In this document: piece by piece, positions 12,425-25,300 of the stretch
Layout of the letters: each line of letters opens with the position of its first letter
How positions within the stretch are numbered: position 1 is the stretch's first letter
Assembly (NCBI RefSeq): GCF_964355755.1
Contig: NC_092672.1
Coordinates: 5,208,001 to 5,272,000 of the forward strand
Length of the DNA: 64,000 bases
Direction: 5' to 3'
Source: Antedon mediterranea
Taxonomy: Eukaryota; Echinodermata; Crinoidea; Comatulida; Antedonidae
Made by a program: the position numbers and the translations under genes
The notes under the pieces: model-generated
Seen by the model: the letters and a program-made list of their open reading frames with translations, nothing else
What the model was told of the DNA's origin: nothing
Database searches by the model: none

Positions 12425-12693
12425 ACAGTCAAGAAGGGAAAGCGAGAACTAAGATCTAGTCATCAGGTGCTACTGGACATTCCAAGGAGCAAACATAGTT
12501 GGGGAGATCGGACTTTCAGTGTTGCTGGACCTAGGCTCTGGAACCACCTACCCTTGAACATTAAACACACATCATTATTGAGTCACTCTAAGTCACTATA
12601 CTCAAAACTCACCTTTTCTGATTTTTCTACAGCGCCATGAGCAATGAATGTTGGAATGGCGCTATATAAATTGATTGATTGATTGATTGATCC
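12425..12693 (+). mobile_element. LINE (CR1/L2-like) reverse-transcriptase 3' end relic
   Basis: Translated in the plus direction, 12395-12640 gives LRWLTVKKGKRE and then GDRTFSVAGPRLWNHLP, the signature C-terminal segment of non-LTR retrotransposon reverse transcriptases, ending in a stop. The segment between these motifs is shortened by a deletion. A short 3' UTR ends in an ATTGATTG microsatellite at 12672-12691, a usual tail for such elements. It is a dead fragment. Confidence 0.75.
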
Positions 12694-14620
12694 ACGATTT
12701 TTTTGCGTGTACTGCAGGCTATTTTTCATTGCATCATTCATTACATTGTACGATTCTTTTCAGTTTCGCTTAAAAGATAGCATTATAGGCCTATAGTAGA
12801 TAACGTTGTAAAGTAATGTTGTTGGCTATCACGTATGGTTTTATATTATACTTATATTGTAAACATCTCACTTGAGTTCCGGCTTTGACAAAAATCGAAT
12901 AGTAGAACCGCCTTATTAAGGAGAAACCTTTGGGAACTGTCCTCTTGCCAAGTCATTCTCTTTCGTTTCACTGGAATCCATTCACATCCAAAAAAACAAA
13001 TTTACATTTATTTCCTTCATAAACAATCACAAATCCAATTCCAATAGTAAAATAATTATTATTTATACAATTTCACTCTTTCTTGGATAACTAATGAAGG
13101 AGGCACAGTTTGGGTTGAAACATGCCTTTTAAAAACATGTAATAATAACATGTAGGCCTATGCCGTGTCCCCTAAATGTAAAGGTGTTAATCATGAAAGG
13201 TGTTATTCATAGCTATTTTAATAGGCATATTTAACCTGAACTTAGCTATAAATAACGATCAAATTTACATACATCACATTATACCAATGCTATTATACAT
13301 ATCCGTTTACGTATGCGTTTTACAATTTGTTAACAATTGAAAATCAGTTCATGTTCTACACAATCGACTTTGTATATTAACCAATATATTGTATATTGGC
13401 CTGATCTAAAAATAACATTTCAACTATTGAATTTCATTACCGATATCTATTTTGTTTTTTTATGAGTCTAGAATTCAGAAAGCTAAACCATGATTAAAAT
13501 TGATTATGTACTTTCATACCTATTCGAGGTTTATGATTTAATCAAACGACCTTGTGTGTTTGTAATGGAAGAAAGAAAAATAATTAGGCCTACAGGAAAA
13601 TATAATAAATGGAAAAAATAAAGATTAAATTAGACAATTTATCATTACAGTTTTGTCAACCCAATGTAGCCTATCCGTTACGCGTTTTGCCAAAAAAAAA
13701 AAACAATGATGAAAATTAATGACACGCGAAAAAAAACTTTATTAATCCATTTATTATATCGCGAAAGTTAACGGCCGCAAAAAAAATACAACAGCATAAT
13801 TAATAGTTTTGATTGTTATATAAAGATAGAACAACCGCGAATTAAAAAGTTTTTTTTTAGGGATCAGCATTACCGCAGAATTAAAGTGCTTTTTTTCTCT
13901 AAAGCTATTCTGAAAGCAGGGTTTTATTGTAATAATATTTATCAATGTTATCACGAAAATCAATTAAGCGCTGTAAACTACGGTACTTCATTTAAAAAAG
14001 TCACTTTTAATAAAATCAATCTTCTTTTGGTGGAAATTAGACCTAGGTCTATTTGTAACTTATTTTATGACTTCTGTTGAACACAAGGCCATTCTTCCCT
14101 TTCAAATTAAAAAAAAATGAGACGTCTATTATCGTATTAGAAAACTAGAGATTATACAGATATATTCCCCAAATTAATGAGCAGCACTATTGATTTTTTA
14201 AGCACAAAACCACTGATTTGTGTCGTCATAGTGACGTGATACAGCAGGACTCCTCTAGTAGGATAAGACTGGCGCACGTATCAAAATATACACTCGCTGT
14301 TGAATCGCTTCATGGATTTAACACACTGTTGCAGGTAATTATAATAATAAGCTGATTATGATCATATTTGTGGTTATTTGTGCAGTGGCTATTATTAAGA
14401 CAAAAATTAGATGATCCAATTTCCAGCATGGTTGAATATTTTTCTTTCTTCTCATTCTTACGATTGGAATGTGTTTTGCGATCGAAAACACATGTAGAAA
14501 TAACTACGCATATAATACATTTTATTTATACTTTTTTTAAAACATTCCATTTATTAGTATGAAAAAAAATACATCAGATTTTTTTATTCGAATAATTTAT
14601 TTACATCATTTAAGCTCAAC
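12694..14620. other. gene-free AT-rich sequence
   Basis: No coding region, RNA gene or structured repeat recognised. Short open frames such as 13886-14080 and 14368-14562 show no family resemblance and look like chance frames. Confidence 0.35.
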
Positions 14621-14627
14621 TGATAAT

Positions 14628-14945
14628 ATTTATTATAGTATGACTTTATCCCATGATTACGGGTATAGGTCAAATATAGGTTAAATATAATTACGTATTT
14701 ATAAAACTTATGCAAATCAGATGCAAATTTGGACTCAGCGGAAACATTGAATTGCGCATAATAACACGTGCTTTATATTCTTTTATTATTAATTTATTCA
14801 CAACATTTAAGCTCCTTAACCGATTTATTATAGTATGACTTTATCCCATGATTACGGTTATAGGTCAACGAAAATATTACGTATTCATAAAACTTATGCA
14901 AATCAGATGCAAATTTAGAATGCAGCGGAAACATTAAATTGATGA
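14628..14945. repeat. two tandem copies of an octamer-bearing repeat
   Basis: Two related blocks (14628-14757 and 14828-14945) share TATAGTATGACTTTATCCCA near the start and GCGGAAACATT near the end. Each carries the octamer ATGCAAAT twice, 11 bases apart (14710 and 14721; 14896 and 14907). A third, more diverged block lies at 15815-15945. ATGCAAAT is the POU/Oct-factor consensus; any regulatory role is unproven. Confidence 0.6.
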
Positions 14946-15028
14946 ATATTAATCATAATTAGGCTGCATCTCAATCCGGATATATCTTTCAAATTATTTT
15001 ATCGATATATTCAGCAGGAATTTATTTT

Positions 15029-15190
15029 AAGCGTGGTTCCCATTAGAGACACAACGCAATGACGTACGCGCAACGCAAGTGAATTGACTAATTACAACTC
15101 ACTGTTTGAATAATCACTCGCTTGTGATTGGTCAAATTACTTGCGTTGCGGTTACGTCCTTGCGTTACGTCCTAGTGGAAACCAAGCTTT
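15029..15190. mobile_element. palindromic MITE, AAGCGTGGTTC family (copy 1)
   Basis: Begins AAGCGTGGTTCCCATTAG and ends with the diverged inverse CCTAGTGGAAACCAAGCTTT. The interior repeats ACGCAACGCAAG and its inverse TTGCGTTGCGG. No coding capacity. Confidence 0.65.
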
Positions 15191-15229
15191 ACGTGTACAT
15201 GCGTTGCGTCCATGGGAACCAAACTTTAG

Positions 15230-15600
15230 GCCTATAACAGATTATCATAGTTGCAACATAGGCAAATTATGTAATAGAGTGTTACATGTATCACATGTGA
15301 CATCTGTACTCATTATTATGTTATGTTAAGGTTAAAGCGTGGTTCCCACTAGAACGTAAGGCAAGGACGTAAACGCAACGCAAGCGTTTTAACCAATGAC
15401 AAGCGAAGTGATAGACAGTTAGCAATCACAAGCGAATAAGCCATCGCTCTTGTGATTGGTCAATTCACTTGCGTTGCGTTACGTCCTTGTGTTGCGTCGC
15501 TAGTGAGAACCACGCTTTCATATGATACAGGCGTTACATGTGATACTGCAGGCTGATATATACACATAATTTGCCTATGAACAGGATAATGATAGATACG
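15230..15600. repeat. inverted repeat split by a second MITE
   Basis: The left part carries CATAGGCAAATTATGT and GTTACATGTATCACATGTG. The right part carries the inverse, GTTACATGTGATAC and ACATAATTTGCCTATG. Between them sits the palindromic MITE at 15336-15522, so this is a nested insertion into an older fold-back repeat. Confidence 0.5.
15336..15522. mobile_element. palindromic MITE, AAGCGTGGTTC family (copy 2)
   Basis: AAGCGTGGTTCCCACTAG at the left pairs with CTAGTGAGAACCACGCTT at the right. Long complementary interior arms rich in ACGCAACGCAAG surround the centre near 15430. Confidence 0.7.
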
Positions 15601-15814
15601 GCACCGAGAATAGCCTATACGTTTAACTAAGGGGTTGAAGACGGTTCAAATGAAACTGTAAAGACTTTTCGAAATCAATATGTTTTTAAATAGCTATAAT
15701 AAAATATACCAAGATCTATGTGCCAATTACTTGTTCGTTCCAACAAATGAACGGCTAGAAATTCTATTATTAATAATTCATATATTTTTGTTTAATCTCT
15801 TGAAAAATCATTAT

Positions 15815-15945
15815 ATAAGTATGAATTTAGCCCCACGATTACGGCCAGTCTTTATATAAGTCAACGCAAATACATAATTACGTATTCATGATTTATGCAA
15901 AGCAGATGCAAATTAGAATGCACGCGGAAACATTGAATTGATAAA
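15815..15945. repeat. third copy of the octamer-bearing repeat
   Basis: Shares CGATTACGG, ATTACGTATTCAT and GCGGAAACATTGAATTG with the blocks at 14628-14945. One octamer is intact (15906-15913); its partner reads ATGCAAAG. Confidence 0.5.
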
Positions 15946-16495
15946 TTAATATAATTGAATTTCTGAATATTTTATCAAGAATCTCAGGAAGGGTGTGGAA
16001 TGCAGACAACAGCAATAGTATAATAAGTACTCTAGGCGTTGTTTTCTGTTCTGATGATGAGAATAGTTTCTCGAAACATTTTAAGGCAGTTCGCCTGTTT
16101 ATCAAATGCCTCACACTAGTTATTTTAATAATAAATATCCGAATACATTTTATACCACTTTCTCATTCAATACCAGAATGGCAAAATGGACAGATAGACA
16201 CTCGATAGTACCTTTATTTTTTACGTTGATTAAATTAAATTCTTTAACCGTCGCGTTCCGACCAAAATACGAGCCAATTCTACAGGTTTATTGTTGTCCT
16301 AGAATATCTGGTTTCAAATCATATTACGAACATCTTAATCTAATTACTTAAAAAATAACTGAAGCTGTAAAGGTAGAATTATCTCGGGAATGTAATTCGG
16401 TATATGTATATTCGCGAGTGGACAATTAGCGTTATTTCTAAGAATTTCATCCTAATCTGGAATTAAAGTAAGTTGTACACTGATTCCATCAAGAC
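15946..16495. other. gene-free sequence
   Basis: Overlapping short frames on both strands lack any family resemblance. No repeat structure recognised. Confidence 0.3.
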
Positions 16496-17355
16496 AATAG
16501 AGAGAAATGGCGAACCGGCGTCTAAAATCCGAGTGGGTATAAAATCATAACAAACCGTTGAGGGCGGCACATTTCCTATGTTTATACACGTGAATATGGC
16601 GTCGTCTAACCAATGTTGTTGCTGTAACGCTCATAATTCTTGTTATGTATAAAAGTCATCCATCATTCACAATCATATTCCTAAAAATATCTCATATCTG
16701 TAGGTCTACATTAGACTAGGCCTATAATATTATAGTAGAATGGTGTTATCAAGTATTCATTACTGGCGATAGCCCCCTGCAGGAAGGAAGCATCACTAGC
16801 CACATAACAAAATGGCAGTTGTCAAGCTGAAACTAATGCTAGGCCTACATCTACTAGAGATGCTCTATTTAGTCTTACTACCTAGCTAGGAGAGGCTTAG
16901 CAGCACCCTAGCTAAAGTAGTAGTAGTAGTAGTACAGTATGCAATAACGAATTTCCAATATTATTATTATTATGATTATTATTATTATTATAATAACCGA
17001 TAATCCGTGCTAGGCTCGAGTACTCGAGGTACTACAGCATATACAGGCCAACGAGGCCAACTATCTAGGGCCTAGAGCTGGGTACAGTATATGACAAAAA
17101 CGCGTCTTAATTCAATCCAAATTAAAATAAAATATGTTAAGATTTGCCCATATAACATTAAAATTGTTAAGGGGTTGCAAAAAAAAAAAGATACTGCTAT
17201 TATGTGTGTTTTAAACGTTCTTTTCTACCTACTTTTTTAACTCAACCCATCGGAATTTCCCATACAAAAACATGTGGCGAAATGGTTTGTTTACAATCTA
17301 TACCCACTCGGTGAAATTTGAGTGACGTCATCGCGGTTCGCCATTTCTCTCTATT
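16496..17355. mobile_element. non-autonomous terminal-inverted-repeat element
   Basis: The left end AATAGAGAGAAATGGCGAAC is matched by its inverse GTTCGCCATTTCTCTCTATT at the right. Similarity continues inward through GAGTGGGTATA and TATACCCACTC. The 860-base interior holds TAG and TTA microsatellites (near 16917 and 16962) and no long open frame. Target duplication is not clear, so the superfamily is unassigned. Confidence 0.6.
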
Positions 17356-18172
17356 ACAAACACCTGCGAGAGTAGCAATCCACTGTCATCATTACGTCAT
17401 CAGTACTTATAGATGACGATTATTTAATTCAATAATGATGTGTGATCAATAACAATTATCATCGACAATAGTTGGGTTGTACTATTAAATTTTAAAAAAT
17501 GAACAAAAAAAATCTTTGCGTCACACATTTATTCTGCGTTACTGTACGCTTACGTCCATGCATTGCGTGGTGGAAAAATCATTACATAGAAAATAAAACC
17601 ATATTTCAACAAATGTAACTAACCTGTCTAACACCCAAAAAAAATGTTTCTCTAATTGTATATATTATTTTTGGGAATTTATATTGTACGAGTTTATTCG
17701 TAATATTTGATGAGTTTTGAGCAACTGCTCCGGTCTCTCTTTTGAAAAATATAGTTTGATCCTAAAATTTTGTTTATCAATAAGATATCTGTGAAATCAC
17801 GGAGAATTATTTTTCCATGGTAAAATGAATAAATGATAAAATCCATCTTTAACACATTTTGCCATTAGTATTAACTATTGTTTTCAATTTTGTAACTCAT
17901 TGAATGTGGTTACTGTTTATAATAGTATGGCCGTATAGGACAATAGGAGAAATGAAAGATAGATAATGATAGATGTCACACGTTTTAAAGACTTCGAGTA
18001 GGCTAATAGTATAGCATGGCCTGGCATAAAAGGAAATAATATTACAGCTACGGAAGGGGTAGGTAGATTGCGGCGAGTGGTTATACATATCCTTTGAACA
18101 CACAAGTTAGCATTGCGGTCAAGATCCACAATGGCCTAGCTATTAAGCAGTGATGAATGCATTGAGAGCACA
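17356..18172. other. gene-free sequence
   Basis: AT-rich, with no recognised gene. Short minus-strand frames near 17897-18129 overlap each other and look like chance. Confidence 0.3.
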
Positions 18173-18332
18173 TAAAGCTCTGTCCACACAAGGTATTCCT
18201 CCATTGTCTACGCAAATTATGTGACAACAAATTAAAGTTTCCTAATTTGGTAGTGATATGACGTCACGGCGTATCCATATATGGAAATCACATTTTTTGT
18301 CACATAAAGTTCGATATTGTAGACAGAGCTTT
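18173..18332. mobile_element. MITE, CTCTGTCTACACTATCAAAC family
   Basis: TAAAGCTCTGTCCACAC at the left and TTGTAGACAGAGCTTT at the right, with the internal GGTAGTGATATGACGTCA motif between them. Confidence 0.65.
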
Positions 18333-18572
18333 CAGTATCTTTATACCAAAGAAGAGAAATAGGGGATATGTAAATGTCACAATCAGTTACCAAATGGAAA
18401 ATAAATGTTTTACTTATTATTACGTAACATCCAATACTTATTTGTGACTCTTAATTACTAATAACTCTTTATTCAATAATTGGTTATCTCCAATTCTTTG
18501 ATGGAACGAAGTATATTTGAGTATTCAATGCATATATGGACCAACTCAAAACAATTTCGCTCTTAGTACGAC

Positions 18573-20620
18573 GGGCGGCGATAATCACCATATTCAATAT
18601 GCATTGAAAACCCTTGGGCGGCGATATTCACCATATTCAATATGTATTGAAAACCCTTGGGCGGCGATAATCACCATATTCAATATGCATTGAAAACCCT
18701 TGGGCGGCGATAATCACCATATTCAATATGCATTGAAAACCCTTGGGCGGCGATAATCACCATATTCAATATGCATTGAAAACCCTTGGGCGGCGATAAT
18801 CACCATATTCAACATGCATTGAAAACCCTTGGGCGGCGATAATCACCATATTCAATATGCATTGAAAACCCATGAGCGGCGATAATCACCATATTCAATA
18901 TGCATTGAAAACCCTTGGGCGGCGATAATCACCATATTCAATATGTATTGAAAACCCTTGGGCGGCGATAATTTCACCATATTCAATATGCATTGAAAAC
19001 CCTTGGGCGGCGATAATCACCAGATTCAATATGCATTGAAAACCCTTGGGCGGCGATAATCACCATATTCAATATGCATTGAAAACCCTTGGGCGGCGAT
19101 AATCACCATATTCAATATGCATTGAAAACCCTTGGGCGACGATAATCACCATATTCAATATGCATTGAAAACCCTTGGGCGGCGATAATCACCAGGCCAT
19201 ATTCAATATGCATTGAAAACCCTTGGGCGGCGATAGGCTAATTTCACCATATTCAATATGCATTGAAAACCGTTGGGCGGCGATAATCACCATATTCAAT
19301 ATGCATTGAAAACCCTTGGGCGGCGATAATCACCATATTCAATATGCATTGAAAACCCATGGGCGGCGATAATCACCATATTCAATATGCATTGAAAACC
19401 CTTGGGCGGCGATAATCACCATATTCAATATGCATTGAAAACCCTTGGGCGGCGATAATTTCACCATATTCAATATGCATTGAAAACCCTTGGGCGGCGA
19501 TAATTTCACCATATTCAATATGCATTGAAAACCCTTGGGCGGCGATAATCACCATATTCAATATGCATTGAAAACCCTTGGGCGGCGATAATTTCACCAT
19601 ATTCAATATGCATTGAAAACCCTTGGGCGGCGATAATCACCATATTCAATATGCATTGAAAACCCTTGGGCGGCGATAATCACCATATTCAATATGCATT
19701 GAAAACCCATGGGCGGCGATAATCACCATATTCAATATGCATTGAAAACCCTTGGGCGGCGATAATCACCATATTCAATATGCATTGAAAACCCTTGGGC
19801 GGCGATAATCACCATATTCAATATGCATTGAAAACCCTTGGGCGGCGATAATCACCATATTCAATATGCATTGAAAACCCTTGGGCGGCGATAATAACCA
19901 TATTCAATATGCATTGAAAACCCTTGGGCGGCGATAATCACCATATTCAATATGTATTGAAAACCCTTGGGCGGCGATAATCACCATATTCAATATGCAT
20001 TTAAAACCCATGGGCGGCGATAATCACCATATTCAATATGCATTGAAAACCCTTGGGCGGCGATAATCACCATATTCAATATGCATTGAAAACCCTTGGG
20101 CGGCGATAATTTCACCATATTCAATATGCATTGAAAACCGTTGGGCGGCGATAATCACCATATTCAATATGCATTGAAAACCCTTGGGCGGCGATAATCA
20201 CCATATTCAATATGCATTGAAAACCCTTGGGCGACGATAATCACCATATTCAATATGCATTGAAAACCCTTGGGCGGTGATAATCACCATATTCAATATG
20301 CATTGAAAACCCTTGGGCGGTGATAATCACCATATTCAATATGCATTGAAAACCCTTGGGCGGCGATAATCACCATATTCAATATGCATTGAAAACCCTT
20401 GGGCGGCGATAATTTCACCATATTCAATATGCATTGAAAACCCTTGGGCGGCGATAATCACCATATTCAATAATATGCATTGAAAACCCTTGGGCGGCGA
20501 TAATCACCATATTCAATATGCATTGAAAACCCTTGGGCGGCGATAATCACCATATTCAATATGCATTGAAAACCCATGGGCGGCGATAATCACCATATTC
20601 AATATGCATTGAAAACCCTT
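18573..20620. repeat. minisatellite array, 43-bp unit, about 47 copies
   Basis: Head-to-tail copies of a 43-base unit containing TTGGGCGGCGATAATCACC, CATATTCAATATGCA and TTGAAAACCC. Variants have extra bases (ATAATTTCACC, CACCAGGCCAT), CCCATGGG for CCCTTGGG, GGTGAT, or TGTATT. Every unit contains the inverted repeat TTCAAT-ATGC-ATTGAA. As 43 is not a multiple of 3, the open frames through it (for example 19606-19382 minus) are accidental. It lies in a gene desert. Confidence 0.95.
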
Positions 20621-22097
20621 TCGTTTTAGTATTGAAAAATGGTACCTCCTGGTAGAAAAATTCCCTCTTTTCACGTACACTAATACGGAGAAAGAGTTAT
20701 ATTTTGCAACAAAGTATCAATTAATTCTCCATATTGGTCTATCATGATTATGAAAGCAAAACTCGTACTGCAGCATGTTGCATACAGTAAGTTCACAGTC
20801 AGACGACACAGTTGGATCACAATGTGTGACATTTCACTACTAAGGTTTCATATCCATTACTTATAATTCAAAAAACCATAAATTATGCTACCTTTGGTAT
20901 CAAATTTAGGCTCAAAACAACAAAAATAAAATTTACGAATTTAGATTTCAAGCGCACGACATGACACGGTGACCCTACAAGTTGAACTCATGAAGGCGTA
21001 AGCATAGGCATACTAGAATATTCCGTCCAATTTTTTTCTGTGATGAGCGTACTAAATAATTAAACGTAATGACACTGTCATGCATAAATTAATATTATAG
21101 AAAATTAGCCTAATAGATTAGGTAGATATACTCAATAACAAAACAGATTTTCAATGAATTAAGGAATTTCATGAGGCGGGTTCCCATAGTGATCGTAAAG
21201 TTGCAACGGGGTTTAAAACAATACAGTAACATACTGTTTAAAAAGATTTGATACATAACTATGATTTCATTTCACATCCTTCAAATCTCTACTATTAAAT
21301 ACAACAAATATTTATTGCTGAATACGCCCTAGGCGTAGTCCCACTAGGCATACCTCCATGGTTAAATTACTGTGCAAAAAAAAAAAAAAAAAATTAAAAT
21401 CAAATAAATTAGTCTAAATGTTCAACAATTTGCGTATGATTATTGGGTTTTAGTTCAAAAATTTGTATTTAACAAAAAATGTAACTTTTTAAATAGGCCT
21501 ACTTAAATAAAAATTCATCCTCATTCATGTCTTTGTTTTTAATCAATAACAGAGCCATATATTTAATTATAATATTATGGCGGGCTCTGATCAATAATTC
21601 CGTATAGCGCCCTCTCTCATTGATCGTGAACATTACGATTTTTGCGAGCTGCTGTGTGTTTACGTCGTATTTTTGTTTTGGGAAGTTCTTGAGTTGTTTT
21701 ATCTGTTGGTTTTGTTTTTTTAATTGTAATTTTAAAAGCAGGGCAAGGTTAGTGAATATACTTGACACTGACTGCTTAAATTTGAAGGAAGAACACATTT
21801 TAGTCCTTTGAAAAAGTCTTGAATCGCCCAGCAAGGCTAGCTAGGCCTGACAAGTAATCCTGCTCAGCTCTGGCACTGCAGGAGGAACCTATCTATAGCT
21901 GCTCCGATCCTCCGGTCAGAGTCGAACCTCCTACTAGGTAGGGCCTAGGATTGCGAAACTGGAATAGTGCCTCCTAGTAGTAACGCCTGACCAAACATAC
22001 ACTAGGCCTAGTCCTGTAATGTGAATCATGGATCGATCCGTGAATCAGTTGTTTTTTCATGATAGACAATTTGAATTAATTTCCAAATAAATAATTG
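20621..22097. other. gene-free interval between the array and the ESS2 region
   Basis: No gene is convincingly seen. A 111-codon minus-strand frame (21834-21499), basic and Leu/Lys-rich and oriented away from ESS2, resembles no family I recognise. A poly-A run lies near 21375. Confidence 0.3.
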
Positions 22098-22335
22098 CCG
22101 TGGCTAAAGATACAGTACCGTATCCTAACTTCCGTTTGCTAAAGGTACGGTAAAATTGCATTACGTCATAGTCAGCCAATGGGGTGCTGGTACGTGTGTG
22201 ACGTCATCGTATAAGGACTTGGGATTTTTTTACATATCGCGAAAACAGTGATCAACCGGCGGCTTAACATTTTCTTTATTATGCTTCATTTATCGCTATT
22301 ATCCCCGTCGTGTGACAAACTAAATGTGGCCTAGT
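22098..22335 (+). mobile_element. half copy of a Mutator-like element upstream of ESS2
   Basis: About 235 bases from GCCGTGGCTAAAGATAC to AACTAAATGTGGCC match, at high identity, the left inverted repeat and adjoining part of the complete element at 49213-49974. The right half is missing. It ends about 60 bases before the ESS2 start codon, so it probably forms part of that gene's promoter or 5' UTR, and it carries both a CCAAT motif and a CRE palindrome. Confidence 0.75.
22199..22206. promoter_or_regulatory. CRE palindrome upstream of ESS2
   Basis: TGACGTCA, the full cAMP-response/ATF element, with CCAAT about 24 bases upstream, both within the transposon-derived block and about 190 bases before the ESS2 ATG. 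Function is inferred from motif and position only. Confidence 0.45.
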
Positions 22336-22395
22336 CCTAGTGATACTAAATAATAGTGTACTAATATCCTACTTTTGTTTACTCTTTAGAAGAAG

Positions 22396-25300
22396 ATGGC
22401 ATTGGTGAAAGTTGGAGAAAAGGCACTGGAGGCCGTCAAGACTAGTGAATTGCATTTAGCAAAGCGAAAGCCTTTCAAAAGGAAAGTACTAGATGAAGAG
22501 GCGTACATAGCAGTAAGTCCTATGAGGTTGTAACGTCATATCACTACCATATTTGGGCATATCATTACTAAATTTTGGTACATCACATTTTTTTTTGGCA
22601 AATTAGTTTGTCACCTACAGTACTACTACCTACTCTTGTGCAGATTATCTTCTATACCTTTATTGGTTAAGAGGACATTCTAATGCTTTAATTCTTTATA
22701 TCAAGTCATGTTATTAATATCAAATTTCTCATTTATTTTAGGATCTTGAGAAAATCATCCAGCGAGATTTTTTCCCGGATCTTGCGAAGTTACACTCCCA
22801 AGTTGAGTACATGGAAGCAAGAGATAACAATGATGTAGCGAAAATGAGAGAAATTGCGATCAAGCTACAAGCATCAACTGTACATAGACAACAAACAAAC
22901 ACACCTGCACAATGTGAGTGAATGATTTTTTGTTTTGTTTTTTTGTTTTAACCATATTTTAATGAGGGTGATCCATCCAGCTATTACTGATCATTAGGGA
23001 CCCTCAGAGGTTCACAAGACAAACATATACAAGATGCTTTACATAAACAAAGTCTTATTACAAGTCTTTGAGAGTGGAGTTGTAATTTGGTCCTTTGAAA
23101 AAATCCTGACATGTGACGGGACTTGAACCCAGGACCCTTGGAGTGGTAGCCAAGCATCATAACCACCAAGCCACAACTTAACTCAACACGTTGCACTGCC
23201 CGGGAAACGAACCCGGGTCGCAAGAATGGGAATCTTGCATGATACCATTATACCGGCAGCGCAAAAATAAAGATAATGCAGATAATATAATTCCTTCAGG
23301 ACACTTTTATTAAAGGGGACACTTTCCTATAAATAAACAATGTAAAATATATTTTTAACGCTAAGGTCAATCCCTATTAAGGGGATACTTTGTTAGGTCC
23401 ACAAGGGGTTTCCATTAAAGATATATTGTCCCCCAAAAACATTAAAATGAAGATTAAGACTTTAAATAGGCTATTTTGCAGTTTTAATAAAGTTATTTAC
23501 TTCTGTTAAAAAAAACGAAAACTAAATGGTCATTTTCAACCAAAACCCATTAACTGGCAGCCAATTTGACTATTCTGTGCTTTAAATTACAGTTTTTAGG
23601 TAAATAAACAATTCTTTAAATCATTTTTTTGTTCAAAGTAGACAACTATTATGTGACATTAAAACCAAAAAAATGTTTGAAATTATTTTTTCAGGGGACA
23701 ATACATCTTTTACTATAATAAAATATATATATTATTCAAACCATCCTAATAATAATCATTTTGTTTGTAACTAGGTGTACATATTATTAGCTAGTGACAT
23801 TGGACACCAGTATCATCAAAGTACAGTATTGTTTTTGTGTAGAAAAATATGGCACAATATGATTTTGTTTTTATTTTACACACAGTTGAGCAAGCAATCA
23901 CCCCAGCAACCTTTGAGACACCTGACATCATGTGTAAATCAGCCCAAACACCTGCAACAGAGAGATCAAAAGAAGACGAATTATCATCATCAAATCCAGA
24001 GCCAAATACAAATGACAACAATCAAGAAAAAAATAAGGAAAAAGGTACTGTGTCAACATTGGTAATTTTAAGAGTATACAAGTTATATCAGTGTTATTTA
24101 TTCTAAAAATAAAAGATAACCCGTATTCATTTCTGAACGTAGGGGAATGAGCTTTTAGGAGCTCATTTTACTAAGCCTCTGCATTATGTGGTAGGGTACT
24201 GGCCAGGTCCTTTCCACGCTGCCTCATTCTCACTAGTTTTTTTCAACCAGGTACTGGTTGAGTAGACTAAAAATTGTTGGGAATTGAACACGGGTATCTC
24301 TGTATGACAGTCAAGTGTCCTAACCACTTGGCTACCCAACTCTTAATGGGGATAAAAGCCTTGAAAGCACTACATTCTAGCCAACCATTAACTCTCTCCA
24401 GTGGCAGATCCCCAGGTCCTAAAATTAGTAAACTAAGTGCTGAACTTGTATTCTACAGTTAAGTACAATTGCAACTACTACTGAGCTTAAACTATTATTC
24501 ATTTATAAATTCATCGTTTGTTATTTTTACTAGATTATGGGAGCAACTTCCCAATGAAATTAAACAATGTGCTACAATTTCATTTGATTTGATCTCAAAA
24601 TATTAAGTTGTAATTGTTTATATTGTTTATTCAATGCAGCTTATTTTTAATTGGTGTATCTCATTATAACATTGTTTTGTTTTATTTTGACTTAATTTGT
24701 GCTACTTAGTTTTGTTATTTTTGTATTTCATAAGTAATGATGGAGTAAGAGCAGTTTTCTGTTTGGGCTCATGCCTATTACTTGCTCCTGGCAAGATGAA
24801 TTGTAAAATGTACTTTATGAACTTTTGCCGAATAAATATTATTATTATTATTATATGAATACATTACATGAAGGCAACCTTGTGGGAGTCCATGCGCAAC
24901 CATACTCAAAATGAGGTTCTGCACAGTGGAGGAAGATGACACTTGCAACAATTATAACTGTTCTTTTTTTTGTTTTACATTTTCTATTAGATAAGTCCAA
25001 TACAGACCTATCGTTAGACAGGTACCTAAGCAACTATACAAGTGAGGACAATGCTTCTTTTGATACACTGATGGACAAGGCAAATGAAAAGCTTCGCGTA
25101 AAAAATGCGTGGTTATACGATGAGGAAAAACGTCTCAGACAAGAAGGTGAACATTTAATGATTTTAGATGGGTCATCAGAAAAACTTGCAATAGAGGGTG
25201 CTCCAGCAATTGGTCTCAACTCGTGGACTTATAAAGCTAAAAATTCATTAATGTATGTGCCAGATGGCGTTGAGGACACTGCAGAAGAAAAAATCAACAA

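Noticed and set aside
18573-20620. CRISPR-like regular array
   Set aside because: The units are tandem and identical with no unique spacers, and the genome is animal.
21499-21834. A 111-codon minus-strand gene divergent from ESS2
   Set aside because: No recognisable family, basic low-complexity composition and no exon or promoter support; left unannotated as a gene.
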